A stretch of 64,000 bases of DNA from contig NZ_JACHJK010000002.1 in NCBI RefSeq assembly GCF_014203595.1, positions 124,001-188,000 on the forward strand, in the 5' to 3' direction. How positions within the stretch are numbered: position 1 is the stretch's first letter; each line of letters opens with the position of its first letter. A program made the position numbers and the translations under genes. Of this stretch, positions 1 to 10,029 are shown piece after piece. The stretch comes from Streptomyces echinatus. GTDB lineage: Bacteria > Actinomycetota > Actinomycetes > Streptomycetales > Streptomycetaceae. The notes beneath the pieces were generated by a model. The model saw nothing but the letters and a program-made list of their open reading frames with translations, made no database searches and had not been told where the DNA came from.

Positions 1-1685
1 TCACCGACGCCCGGACCGCCCTCGCCACCGCGGAGCACTTCGCCGAGGGGACGGAGGACGCCCGGGGCGACTCCGCCCGCCCCGCGCCGCACCCCACCGT
101 CGGGGCACCCGCCGAGTCGGCGGTCCCCGACCGTCTGAAGACCCTACCGAAGGCGGCGGAGCTGTCCGGCATCCCGGCCGGCGAACTGCGCACCGACCCG
201 GCGGCGAACGTGGCCGGCGGTGCCGCCCTGCTCGCCGCCGCGCAGAAGGAGCTCGGCGAGCCGCCGAGCGCCGATCCGGCCGACTGGTACGGCGCGGTGG
301 CCCGGTTCTCCGGCGCCGACGACAGCGCGACCGCCGCCGCGTACGCCGACGACGTCTACGACGTGCTGCGCACGGGCGAGGAACGCGTCACGGACGGCGG
401 GCAGCTGGTGACCCTGGCCGCGCAGCCGCGGCTGACCCCCGACACCGCCCAGCTGCGGCGGGCCGGTCTGCCCACACTGCCCACGGACGGCACCGAGTGC
501 CCGAAGTCGGTGTCCTGCGAGTCGGTCCCGGCGCCCTACGCGGAGTTCGGGAACGACGACTACGGCAACCACGATCTCGGCGACCGCCCGGCGTCGCAGC
601 GCATCAAGTACATCGTCATCCATGACACGGAAGGCGGGTGGGACGGGGTCATGAAACTGATACAGGACCCCACCTATGTGTCATGGAACTACACGATCCG
701 CTCGACCGACGGTCTGATCGCCCAGCACGTCAAGGCGAAGGACGTGGCCTGGCACGCCGGCAACTGGGACGTCAACGCGCGGTCCGTCGGCATCGAGCAC
801 GAGGGCTTCCTCGCCCAGCCGGACGCCTGGTACACGGAGGCGATGTACCGGTCCTCGGCGCGACTGGTGAAGTACCTCTCCAGGAAGTACGGCATCCCGC
901 TGGACCGGCAGCACGTCCTGGGCCATGACAACGTGCCCGGGCCGACCACGTCCACCATCCCGGGCATGCACACGGACCCCGGCCCGTACTGGGACTGGCG
1001 GCACTACTTCCAGTTGCTGGGCCACCCCTTCGGGCGGGCGGGCGGCAAGAAGTCCGGGCTGGTGACGATCCTGCCGGACTACGCCTCGAACCGCCCCGTG
1101 TACACCGGCTGCACCACCAAGGGCGTGCCGTGCGCGGAGCACGGCTCCGGCGAGGTGCGGCTGTACACGGACCACGACGCGACCGCCCCGCTGATCAAGG
1201 ACATCGGTCTGAAGACGGACCCGACCGACGGGGTGAACGACCTGTCCTCGCGGGTCTCCACCGGCCAGCAGTACGCGGTCGCCGACCGCTGGGGCGACTG
1301 GACGGCGATCTGGTACCTGGGGCAGAAGGCCTGGTTCCGGAACCCGCCCAAGGACCCGGCGGCGGTGTCGGCGAAGGGTCTCGTGGTGACTCCCAGGGAC
1401 GGCCTCGCGAGCGTCCCGGTGTACGGCCGCGCGTACCCGGAGAAGGAGGCCTACCCGGCGGGGGTGCCCGCCCAGTCCGTGGTGCCGCTGCCCTACACGA
1501 TCCCGGCCGGGCAGAAGTACGTGGCCGGTGACGTGATGCCGGGCGAGTACTACTACGCGGTCACCTTCACCACCGACTCGCACCGGGTCGTGGTGGGCCA
1601 GGACCTGTACTACGAGATCCAGTACGGCCATCGGATCGCGTTCGTCCGGGCCGCGGACGTGACACTCGAGGGCTCCGTCCGCTAG
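1..1685 (+). CDS. N-acetylmuramoyl-L-alanine amidase (PGRP/Amidase_2), 5' end missing
   Basis: The frame is open from base 3 to the stop at 1683-1685, so the gene enters from the left edge and its start and any signal peptide are not visible; the internal GTG at 210 is not the start. The middle carries an Amidase_2 fold: IHDTEGGW (first zinc His), WHAGN, GIEHEG, and HTDPGPYWDW (second zinc His with the following Asp-Pro). This zinc enzyme family cleaves the amide bond between N-acetylmuramic acid and the stem peptide of peptidoglycan. The roughly 200 C-terminal residues after the catalytic domain are probably a wall- or substrate-binding region; I recognise no named repeat there. The protein is probably secreted and acts in wall turnover, although export cannot be shown from this fragment. 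It converges on the next gene with only 14 bases between the stops. Confidence 0.88.
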   Translation, partial: TDARTALATAEHFAEGTEDARGDSARPAPHPTVGAPAESAVPDRLKTLPKAAELSGIPAGELRTDPAANVAGGAALLAAAQKELGEPPSADPADWYGAVARFSGADDSATAAAYADDVYDVLRTGEERVTDGGQLVTLAAQPRLTPDTAQLRRAGLPTLPTDGTECPKSVSCESVPAPYAEFGNDDYGNHDLGDRPASQRIKYIVIHDTEGGWDGVMKLIQDPTYVSWNYTIRSTDGLIAQHVKAKDVAWHAGNWDVNARSVGIEHEGFLAQPDAWYTEAMYRSSARLVKYLSRKYGIPLDRQHVLGHDNVPGPTTSTIPGMHTDPGPYWDWRHYFQLLGHPFGRAGGKKSGLVTILPDYASNRPVYTGCTTKGVPCAEHGSGEVRLYTDHDATAPLIKDIGLKTDPTDGVNDLSSRVSTGQQYAVADRWGDWTAIWYLGQKAWFRNPPKDPAAVSAKGLVVTPRDGLASVPVYGRAYPEKEAYPAGVPAQSVVPLPYTIPAGQKYVAGDVMPGEYYYAVTFTTDSHRVVVGQDLYYEIQYGHRIAFVRAADVTLEGSVR

Positions 1686-1699
1686 CGGGGCCCGCCTGC

Positions 1700-2197
1700 T
1701 CAGCCCTGCTGGAAAAGCTCCGCCGGGAGCGGCTTCAGCAGGGCGTACAGGTCGTCGGTGATGGGTCGGTCCCAGGCGGCGATGGTCACCAGGACGCCGT
1801 CGCTGCGGTCGAACTGGACGCAGGAGATCCGGGTCTCCGAGAGCTTCAGCCGCCGCACGATGAGGAGGTTGTCGCCCTGGAGCACCGGCGTGTCCTCGGT
1901 GCCCACGACGGTGACCTCCTCCTCGTTCTCCAGCGCCAGCAGCAGCTGGCCCACCTCGAACGGGATCTCCCCCTCGGCGACCTCGCGGGCCGGAGAGCCC
2001 TCGGGGAGGTTGCCGATGATCATGGCGGGGCCGCGTCCGCCGAACAGGTCGTAGCGCAGGAAGACACCCTGGCAGGTGCCGTCGGGGGCGGGCAGCAGGC
2101 CCGCGCCGAGATTGCCCGGCCAGTCGCCCGGGTCCATGGCCAGCACGTCGAAGTCGGGTCCGGCAGGGGTCGCGCTGCGGCGGCGGAGGAACGACAT
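1700..2197 (-). CDS. Conserved hypothetical protein, 165 aa
   Basis: A compact acidic protein with no signal peptide or membrane segment. It begins MSFLRRRS and has regularly spaced hydrophobic strands (QGVFLRYDLF, GPAMIIGNLP, VGQLLLALEN, EVTVVGTE, ISCVQFDR, GVLVTIAAWD), which suggests a mostly beta, soluble cytoplasmic fold. I do not recognise the family. No convincing Shine-Dalgarno sequence lies before the ATG at 2197, so it may be leaderless or start slightly elsewhere. It lies tail to tail with the amidase and upstream of the secreted hydrolase gene at 2256-3683 on the same strand, with 58 bases between them. Codon third positions are strongly G/C, as expected for a real gene here. Confidence 0.65.
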   Translation of the reverse strand: MSFLRRRSATPAGPDFDVLAMDPGDWPGNLGAGLLPAPDGTCQGVFLRYDLFGGRGPAMIIGNLPEGSPAREVAEGEIPFEVGQLLLALENEEEVTVVGTEDTPVLQGDNLLIVRRLKLSETRISCVQFDRSDGVLVTIAAWDRPITDDLYALLKPLPAELFQQG

Positions 2198-2255
2198 GCG
2201 GCCATGGTACGTGTCCGTGCTGCGGTGGGTGACCTGCGGCCGTCCGGAAGATCAC

Positions 2256-3683
2256 TTATCGCAGCGGGCAGCTGGTGAGCAGGGTCGCCGGGTCCGCACC
2301 GGCCGGGCGTGCCACCGTGTGGTCCGCGGGCGGGCGGCCCGCTCCCGCGGTCCAGCGTTCCAGGGCCGCGAACGCGGAGCGGTGGCAGGGCACCATCGGA
2401 CGGAGCCGGCCGGGGAAGACGTCGGCCAGGGAGTCGGTGTGCGTGCCGTCCTCGATGCGGTAGTAGCGCAGCAGGGAGCCGCGGCCGGCCCGGTGGACCA
2501 TACGGGCGTAGACGTCGGAGTCCTCGCTGATCGGCAGCAGCACGTCGAGGGTGCCCTGGAGGGTGATCAGGGGCTTGCCGATGCGGCCGGTGAGGGCGAT
2601 GCGGCCGACCGCCCGGTGGACGGCGGCGGGGCGGGCCGGGTAGGCGTAGTCGGCGTCGCAGGCGGGGGTGCCGGAGGCGCAGTACGGGGTGCCCGCCTCG
2701 GTGTCCCCGTCGTAGCCGGGGTCGATCTCCTCACGGTAGATGCGCTGGGTGAGGTCCCAGTAGACCTGGTGGTGGTACGGCCACAGGAACTCCGAGCCGG
2801 CCGGGAAGCCGGCCCGGTGCAGCGCCGCCGCGGCCTCGCCGGCTGCGGGGCCGCCGGCGGCGTAGGCCGGGTAGTGGCGCAGGGCGGCCGGCAGGAAGGT
2901 GAACAGGTTGGGGCCGTCGGAACGCCAGAGGGTGCCTTCCCAGTCGACCCCTCCGTCGTACAGCTCGGGGTGGTTCTCCAGTTGCCAGCGGACCAGGTAG
3001 CCGCCGTTGGACATGCCGGTGGCGAGGGTGCGGGAGGGGGTCCGGTGGTAGCGCTGTGCGACGACGGTGCGGGCCGCGCGGGTGAGCTGGGTGAGGCGGG
3101 TGTTCCATTCGGCGATGGCGTCTGCGGGACGGCGGCCGTCGCGGAAGAAGGCGGTTCCGGTGTTGCCCTTGTCGGTGGCGGCGTAGGCGTAGCCCCGGGC
3201 GAGCACCCAGTCGGCGATGGCCCGGTCGTTGGCGTACTGCTCGCGGTTGCCCGGGGTGCCGGCGACCACCAGGCCGCCGTTCCAGTGGTCGGGCAGCCGG
3301 ATGACGAACTGGGAGTCGTGCTGCCAGCCGTGGTTGGTGTTGGTGGTGGAGGTGTCCGGGAAGTAGCCGTCGATCTGGATGCCGGGGACGCCGCCGGGCG
3401 TGGACAGGTCCTTGGGGGTGAGGCCCGCGTAGTCGGCCGGGTCGGTGTGGCCGGAGGCCACGGTCCCGGCGGTGGTCAGCTCGTCCAGGCAGTCGGCCCG
3501 CTGGTGGGCGGCGCCCGGCACGTGCAGCCGGGCGAGTCCGGCGCAGTGGGCGTCCGCCGTCCCGGGGCCGACGGGTGCCGCGGTGGCCGGGGTGACCAGC
3601 AGGGAGCAGACGGCGGCGAGCGACAGGGCACCGAGGGTGGTGCGCCGGGCCGGCCGGCCCGGGGTCGAGGTGCGGTGGGGCAT
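2256..3683 (-). CDS. Secreted alpha/beta hydrolase, probable 3-hydroxybutyrate-oligomer hydrolase type
   Basis: The 475-aa protein starts at the ATG at 3683, which has GGAGGA eight bases upstream; longer in-frame starts lack a ribosome site. The N-terminus (basic, with ARRTTLGAL then a hydrophobic stretch ending PATAAP) is an export signal with a possible twin-arginine motif. The nucleophile elbow GMSNGG places the catalytic Ser near residue 225. LQGTLDVLLPISEDSD probably supplies the acid and EDGTHTDS the His. The arrangement resembles extracellular 3HB-oligomer hydrolases and tannase-like esterases. The neighbouring gene at 3849-5126 on the same strand encodes a polyhydroxybutyrate depolymerase, so the two probably act in sequence outside the cell, polymer to oligomer to monomer. 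The exact substrate is inference. A different ester substrate remains possible. Confidence 0.72.
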   Translation of the reverse strand: MPHRTSTPGRPARRTTLGALSLAAVCSLLVTPATAAPVGPGTADAHCAGLARLHVPGAAHQRADCLDELTTAGTVASGHTDPADYAGLTPKDLSTPGGVPGIQIDGYFPDTSTTNTNHGWQHDSQFVIRLPDHWNGGLVVAGTPGNREQYANDRAIADWVLARGYAYAATDKGNTGTAFFRDGRRPADAIAEWNTRLTQLTRAARTVVAQRYHRTPSRTLATGMSNGGYLVRWQLENHPELYDGGVDWEGTLWRSDGPNLFTFLPAALRHYPAYAAGGPAAGEAAAALHRAGFPAGSEFLWPYHHQVYWDLTQRIYREEIDPGYDGDTEAGTPYCASGTPACDADYAYPARPAAVHRAVGRIALTGRIGKPLITLQGTLDVLLPISEDSDVYARMVHRAGRGSLLRYYRIEDGTHTDSLADVFPGRLRPMVPCHRSAFAALERWTAGAGRPPADHTVARPAGADPATLLTSCPLR

Positions 3684-3848
3684 ACGGTTCCTCCGGCGGG
3701 TTGGGGACGCGCTGGAGGCTAAGGGGCGTACGGTGACCGCGGACATGTGTGGGGCCGCCATGATGACGGCCCGTCGGGCGGTGTCGGCCACCATGGCGAC
3801 CCGGCGCGGCCGCTGACTCGCGGTCAGGGGACGTCGGCTGACCGGCGG

Positions 3849-5126
3849 TCAGGGGCAGCCGGCGTCGGCGAGGGTGAAGTAGCCCGTGGGCGACTCCTTG
3901 AGGGTGTGGGTGACGAACGTGTTGTACAGGCCCATGTTCTGGCCCGAGCCGCCGGCGTAGGTGTAGCCGCCGCTGGTGGTGGCCCGCCCTTCCTGTACGT
4001 GGACGTAGTTGCTCGCCGTCCAGCAGGCCGCCGTGCCGCCGCCCGGGTCCGAGCCGCCGGGGTCGGAGCCGCCCGGCTCGGTGGTGTCCAGGCCGAAGAA
4101 CCGGGCGATCCAGCGGCTGGAGCAGATCGAGACGGGGAAGTACGGTGCGCCGGTGCTCCCGCACTGCTCGCTGCCGGCTCCGGGATCGACCGGGGTGCCG
4201 TGGCCGATGCCGGGAACGCGGTCGACCTCGACGGCGACCGTGCCGTCGGCGGCCAGGTACTGGTCCTGCCGGGTGGCGTCCGGCCCGATGGTGTTCGTCC
4301 GGGTGGGTGTCTGGGACAGGCCGTGCAGGGCCGTCCACTGGTCGCGCAGTTCGGTGGCGTTGCGCGGTGCGACGGTGGTGTCCTGGTCGCCGTACCAGAT
4401 GGCCGTCCGCGGCCACGGCCCGGTGTACGACGGGTAGGCGTCGCGCACGCGCCGGGCCCAGTCGCCCGGGCTCAGGTCGACGCCGGGATTCATGCAGAGG
4501 TAGGGGCTGTTGTCCCGGGTGCAGTCGTAGGGCAGGCCGGCGACGACCGCGCCCGCGGAGAAGACGTCGGGGTAGGTGGCCAGCATGACCACGGTCATGG
4601 CACCGCCCGCGGACAGGCCGGTGACGTGGACGCGCCGCGGGTCGGCGCCGTAGGCGGTGACGGCCCGGGCGACCATCTGCCGCACGGACAGGGCCTCCCC
4701 CTGGCCGCGCCGGTTGTCGCCGGACTGGAACCAGTTGAAGCACTTGCTCGGGTTGTTGGCGGTGCCGGTCTCGGCGAGCACCAGCAGGAAGCCGTCCTGG
4801 TCGGCGAGGCGGGGCAGCCCGGAGTTGTCGGCGTAGACCTGGGCGCTCTGCGTGCAGCCGTGCAGGGCCACCACCACCGGGGGGTGGGCCGGCAGGCCGG
4901 CGGGCCGGTACACGTACATGGTGAGGGCGCCCGGGTTGGTGCCGAAGTCACTCACCCGGGTGAGCGTGACGGAGGCGCGGGCGGCGGGCGCGGGGCCGGC
5001 GAGCAGGGTGCCGAGGAGGACGGCGACGACGGCGAGGAGGCGGGACAGAAGACGGGGGGTCGGGCGGTGCGGCAGCCGGGCCCGGGGTGGCGCTCCGGGT
5101 GTACGGCCGGCCAGGGGCTGTGGCAT
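3849..5126 (-). CDS. phaZ: Extracellular poly(3-hydroxybutyrate) depolymerase with C-terminal binding domain
   Basis: The 425-aa protein starts at the ATG at 5126, preceded by AAGGAG. Layout: a signal region (hydrophobic core LLAVVAVLLGTLLAGP, residues 29-45); a type-1 esterase domain with the oxyanion segment VALHGCTQ, lipase box TGLSAGG (Ser about 172), Asp in WYGDQD and His in GIGHG (about 309); a short PGGSDPGG repeat linker near 350-364; then a C-terminal domain of about 60 residues starting CWTASNYVHVQ. The order catalytic domain, linker, polymer-binding domain is that of secreted streptomycete short-chain PHA depolymerases. The enzyme hydrolyses insoluble PHB outside the cell. It lies upstream of the oligomer-hydrolase candidate, with about 165 bases between them. 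Confidence 0.85.
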   Translation of the reverse strand: MPQPLAGRTPGAPPRARLPHRPTPRLLSRLLAVVAVLLGTLLAGPAPAARASVTLTRVSDFGTNPGALTMYVYRPAGLPAHPPVVVALHGCTQSAQVYADNSGLPRLADQDGFLLVLAETGTANNPSKCFNWFQSGDNRRGQGEALSVRQMVARAVTAYGADPRRVHVTGLSAGGAMTVVMLATYPDVFSAGAVVAGLPYDCTRDNSPYLCMNPGVDLSPGDWARRVRDAYPSYTGPWPRTAIWYGDQDTTVAPRNATELRDQWTALHGLSQTPTRTNTIGPDATRQDQYLAADGTVAVEVDRVPGIGHGTPVDPGAGSEQCGSTGAPYFPVSICSSRWIARFFGLDTTEPGGSDPGGSDPGGGTAACWTASNYVHVQEGRATTSGGYTYAGGSGQNMGLYNTFVTHTLKESPTGYFTLADAGCP

Positions 5127-5310
5127 GGCGGCTCCTTCGGTGGACACACGGTCCCGGCCGCTCCCTCGGGAGATGGTGCCGGGGTGGCGGAACCATAGGT
5201 TCGGGTGTGTCCGGGCACCATGGAGCCGCGCCCCACAGCCGCCGGGGCGTCAGTCGGCGGCGGACGGATTGCGGCGCGCTGTGCGGTCTGCTACGCCGGA
5301 CCGGCCGGCC

Positions 5311-6213
5311 TCACTCCTCCGGCGGGGCCGGCGGCACCACCGCGACCGGGGCGGCCGCGTGCAGCAGCACGGCCTGGGTGACCGAGCCCATCATGCGGGC
5401 CGGGGCGAGCAGCCGCCGCCGGTGCCGGCCGACAACGACCAGTTCGGCGTCCTTGGAGGCGGCGACCAGGTGTCCGGCTGCGTCGCCGGGCAGTGCCTCG
5501 GCGTCGGCGCGGACCTCGGGGTTGCGCCCACGGTGGGGGGCGAGGTAGCCGTCGGCGAGGACGCGGGTCTCGTGCTCCACGGCGTCCTGGTCGGCGAGGA
5601 GCGGCACGACCTGGCCGGGGGCGGACCAGGTCTGCACCGGCCACGGGTAGGCGGCGATCACCTGGAGCCGGGCGCCGCGCAGGGCGGCCTCGGCGAACGC
5701 GAAGGCGAGCACGCCCTCGTCGGGGCTGTCGGCGTGCAGTCCGACGACCACCCGTGGCCCGGGCTCGGCGGGCCCCTCGCCGTGCACCTCCCGGCCGGGC
5801 GGGGGGACGACGACCACCGGGCAGTCGGCGTCCCGGGCGGCGGCGAGGCCGTTGGAGCCGAGCAGCAGACTGGCGAAGCCGCCGCGGCCCCGGGAGCCGA
5901 GCACCAACAGCTGGGCGTCACCGCCCAGTTCGGGCAGGACGGCACCCGGGACGCCCTCCAGGGCGACGTACTCGACGGCCGGCTCCCCGGGGCGGTCCCC
6001 GATCCGGGTGCGGACCTCGTCGAGCACCGGATCGCCGTCCGCCTCGGGCGGTGCGGCGACCAGCACGTCGGCCTGTCCCCAGGCCGCGTACTGCCGTACG
6101 TGCACCACGCGCAGCGGTGCCGCGCGGCGGCGGGCGGCGTCCAGGGCCCAGTCCAGGGCGCGCAGACTGTCCGCGGAACCGTCGACCGCGGCGATGACCG
6201 GGGCAGCGCTCAT
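5311..6213 (-). CDS. Tandem universal stress protein (UspA family)
   Basis: A 300-aa cytoplasmic protein made of two Usp domains (about 1-140 and 150-295). The first has the start VIAAVDGSADSLRAL and a complete nucleotide-binding loop, GSRGRGGFASLLLGS (G-2x-G-9x-G/S). The second has the equivalent GRHRRRLLAPARMMGS, in which the glycines of the loop are degenerate, so only domain 1 is clearly predicted to bind ATP. Tandem Usp proteins are abundant in actinobacteria and are linked to hypoxia or stress survival; the precise role here is unknown. It is a single gene; the next gene on the same strand begins about 165 bases beyond its end. The ATG at 6213 has AGGTGAGGAAGG just upstream. Confidence 0.9.
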   Translation of the reverse strand: MSAAPVIAAVDGSADSLRALDWALDAARRRAAPLRVVHVRQYAAWGQADVLVAAPPEADGDPVLDEVRTRIGDRPGEPAVEYVALEGVPGAVLPELGGDAQLLVLGSRGRGGFASLLLGSNGLAAARDADCPVVVVPPPGREVHGEGPAEPGPRVVVGLHADSPDEGVLAFAFAEAALRGARLQVIAAYPWPVQTWSAPGQVVPLLADQDAVEHETRVLADGYLAPHRGRNPEVRADAEALPGDAAGHLVAASKDAELVVVGRHRRRLLAPARMMGSVTQAVLLHAAAPVAVVPPAPPEE

Positions 6214-6383
6214 CCTTCCTCACCTCCGGAACACGATCTTCCCCTTACTGGGGCCAGCCTCGCTCAGGTCCGGGCCCGGCAGGGCGCTGCTGATCGCGTG
6301 TCCGGAAATCGGGCCGCGACACCCCCGGTTCAGGGGAGGCGGTCCGGGTGGGGTTCGGGTGGGCCCCGGGTCGCCGCGGGGCC

Positions 6384-6626
6384 TCAGGTCAGGTCGAACT
6401 CGCCCTCCCGCGCGCCGGAGACGAAGGCGCCCCATTCCGCTGGGGTGAAGATCAGGGAGGGGCTCTCCGGCCGGCCGCTGTTGCGCATCGCGATGAAGCC
6501 CTCGACGAAGGCGATCTGGACATCGCCCAGACCTCGGCTGCTGGACTGCCAGTCGGCCCCGCTGAGGTCCAGCTCCGGCTTGTCCCAGCCCACGAACGGC
6601 TGCTGCTGGATGGTGCTCTCGGCCAC
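6384..6626 (-). CDS. DUF397 domain protein, 80 aa
   Basis: The start is GTG at 6626, supported by GGAGGAG five bases upstream. The protein has the DUF397 layout: a W-x-K/S strand early (GWDKPELDLSGADW), a central VQIAFVEGFIAMRNS and the closing FTPAEWGAFVSGAREGEFD. In Streptomyces such small proteins usually sit beside a helix-turn-helix regulator and are thought to modulate it, as in Abi/WhiJ-type pairs. Here no partner XRE gene is adjacent, so this is an orphan copy. Its cellular role is inferred only from family context. Confidence 0.85.
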   Translation of the reverse strand: MAESTIQQQPFVGWDKPELDLSGADWQSSSRGLGDVQIAFVEGFIAMRNSGRPESPSLIFTPAEWGAFVSGAREGEFDLT

Positions 6627-6743
6627 GTCCGTACTCCTCCCGGTTCGTCGTCCGCGGGCCAGCCTAGCGACCGGTTCCGACGGCGGACAGGGCACGTGGT
6701 GACGATCTTCGCGGCGGTCCGGCCCGCCCTGCGCGGTGGTCCG

Positions 6744-7906
<1,163 letters not shown>

Positions 7907-7910
<4 letters not shown>

Positions 7911-8977
7911 CGTGGATCCCCTTCGAGTACGGCGACCAGGTTCTGCTGGAGGCAGGGGCCGGAGGTGGCGTGGGCGAGGGCGCGGTCGGAGGCGCCGCGG
8001 TGGATGCGGGCGGCGGCCTCGCCGATGCGGATGAGTCCGGCGGCCATGACCGGGTTGGCGGCGAGGGCACCGCCCGAAGGGTTGACGCACACGCTGTCGT
8101 CGAGACCGAGGGCGTTGCGCAGGATCACCTCCTGCGAGCTGAACGGCGCGTGCAGCTCGGCCGTGTCGACGGGGCGTTCGAAGGCCCCCGCCCTCGTGGC
8201 GGCCAGCCGGGTGGAGGGCGAGTCGGTGAGGTCGCGCACGCCCAGGGCGTGGGCCTCGATGCGGTGGTCGATGCCCCGGATCCAGGCGGGCCGCGCGCAC
8301 AGTTCCCGGGCCCGGTCCCCCGCCGCCAGGATCACGGCGGCGGCGCCGTCGCCGACGGGCGGGCAGTCGCCGGTGCGCAACGGCCGTACGACGTAGTCGC
8401 CTTGCGGCACCTCGCCCTTGAGCTGGGCGTGGGGGTTGGCGGTGGCGTCGGCGCGGCTGCGGGCGCCGACGGCGGCGAGGGCCGGTTCGTCGGTGTGCCC
8501 GGCGTCGACGAGGGCCTGGGCCTGGAGGGCGGCCAGGGCGACGGCGTCGGGCCACAGCGGGGCGACGTAGTACGGGTCGAGCTGGCGGGTGAGGACGTCG
8601 CGGACCGAGCCCGGCGAGCACTTGCCGTAGGAGTAGACGAGCGCGGTGTCGGCGTCGCCGGTGAGCAGCTTGGTCCAGGCTTCGTACAGCGCCCAGGCGC
8701 CGTCCGTCTCGACGTGCGACTCGGAGATCGGCGGCCAGGCGCCGACCCCGTCGAGGGCGAGGGTGAAGGAGAAGGCACGGCCGGCCAGGTAGTCGCTGGA
8801 GCCGGAGCAGGTGAAGCCGATGTCGGCGGTCCTGAGCCCGGTCCGCGCCAGGACCTCGTGCAGCACCGGCATGAGCATCTCGACCTCGGAGGAGTCCTCG
8901 GTGGAGCGCCGGTGGTCGCTCTGGGCGAAGGCGACGACGGCGACGTCCCGGGGGCCGGGCGCTTCCTGGCTGGTCAC
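7907..8977 (-). CDS. Second thiolase-fold protein of the DUF35 cluster
   Basis: A 356-aa protein starting at GTG 8977 inside a GTGA overlap with the upstream DUF35 gene; its own stop overlaps the next ATG, so translation of all three is probably coupled. Recognisable parts are DVAVVAFAQSDHRR at the start, TADIGFTCSGSSDYLAG at the nucleophile loop, PVGDGAAAVILA in the middle, and NPSGGALAANPVMAAGLIR then GPCLQQN at the end. It is shorter than a standard thiolase (about 390 aa). Its loop TCSGSSDYL does not match the consensus active-site Cys box, although a Cys is present. It probably pairs with the 388-aa protein downstream as a hetero-oligomer, with DUF35 as the accessory subunit. Reaction and substrate are not determined by the sequence. 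Confidence 0.78.
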
Positions 8978-9915
8978 AGCAGCTCCTTGTACGTCTCGTA
9001 GTCCGCGTCGGGTTCGCCGGTGGGCCGGTAGTGGTCGGGGAAGCGGGCACCCTCGGTCCACACCGGTTCCACGCGCAGGCCCATGCGGACCCGGTCGTAG
9101 GGGATGCCGCCGATCCGCGCGTGCAGGGCCAGGTCGGCGCCGTCCAGGGCGATGTGCGCGTAGACGTACGGCACCTCGATGTCGAGGTTCTTGGCCTTGA
9201 TGTTGACGATGCAGTAGGTGGTGACCGTGCCCCGGGGACCTACTTCGACCCGTTCGGCTGTGGCCACGCCACATGTGGGACACGCACCCCTCGGCGGGAC
9301 GTACACCTTGCGGCAGGACGGGCAGCGCTCGCCGACGGTACGGCGTGCGGAGAGGGCGTCGATGTAGGCGGACTGGGCGCGGCCGGGCGAGTAGGTGTAG
9401 TCGAGGCGGGCGGGGGCGACGATGCCGGTGAGCGGGTTCTCGAACTCGCCGCTGTGGCACCCCGGTTGCTCCGGTTCGCCGTCGTACGGCTCGAAGCACG
9501 CGATGTCGGTGATGGCGCCGGTGCGCTCCGCGGCCCAGCGTACGCGCACCCGCATGCCGGTGCGGACGGCGTCGGGGCCGGGGGCGTCGAGGGCGTGCAG
9601 CAGGGCGGTGTCGGCGCCGTCGAGCCGCACCAGGACCCAGGCGAAGGGGGTGGCGAGGGGCTGCCCGCGGCGGGGGGCGTGGTTCCAGGCCCAGGTGGTG
9701 ACCGTGCCGGTGGGGGCGACCTCCACCAGGTCCCGGATCTCGTCGGCGGTGACGGGGTCGTACTCGACGGGCGGGACGAGGGTGCGGCCGTCGGTGGTGC
9801 GCACGCCGAGTACGACGCGTTCGCGCAGGCCGGTGAGGAAGGCGCTCTGGACGGGGCCGAGGGAGCGGGTGAAGGGGAACTCGAGGACCAGGGGTGCTCT
9901 GAGGACTTCGGGCAT
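8974..9915 (-). CDS. DUF35 OB-fold / zinc-ribbon acyl-CoA-associated protein (two OB domains)
   Basis: A 313-aa protein starting at the ATG at 9915 with AAGGAGG upstream. It looks like two fused OB-fold modules. The C-terminal one carries the rubredoxin-like zinc ribbon CPSCRKVYVPPRGACPTCG followed by the OB strands GTVTTYCIVNIKAKN and PYVYAHIALDGAD. DUF35 proteins bind acyl-CoA chains and serve as partners of thiolase-like or hydratase subunits (ChsH2 with Ltp2 in mycobacterial cholesterol degradation; the archaeal HMG-CoA synthase complex). It is the first gene of a tightly overlapped trio, which supports a physical complex with both thiolase-like proteins. The enoyl-CoA hydratase gene lies 114 bases upstream and may be in the same transcript. 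Confidence 0.87.
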   Translation of the reverse strand: MPEVLRAPLVLEFPFTRSLGPVQSAFLTGLRERVVLGVRTTDGRTLVPPVEYDPVTADEIRDLVEVAPTGTVTTWAWNHAPRRGQPLATPFAWVLVRLDGADTALLHALDAPGPDAVRTGMRVRVRWAAERTGAITDIACFEPYDGEPEQPGCHSGEFENPLTGIVAPARLDYTYSPGRAQSAYIDALSARRTVGERCPSCRKVYVPPRGACPTCGVATAERVEVGPRGTVTTYCIVNIKAKNLDIEVPYVYAHIALDGADLALHARIGGIPYDRVRMGLRVEPVWTEGARFPDHYRPTGEPDADYETYKELL

Positions 9916-10029
9916 GGGGAAGGGGCCTCCTTCGGGCAAGGTCTCTGATCGCGCCCCGGAGAGGCGCGGGGAACCGCGCGACCGGCCCCGCACGGCCCGC
10001 GGCCCCCGAACCGCGCCGCCGGCGGAGCG

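Noticed and set aside
210..1685. GTG at 210 as the start of the amidase
   Set aside because: The frame is open to base 3 with sensible composition, so the true start is outside the window.
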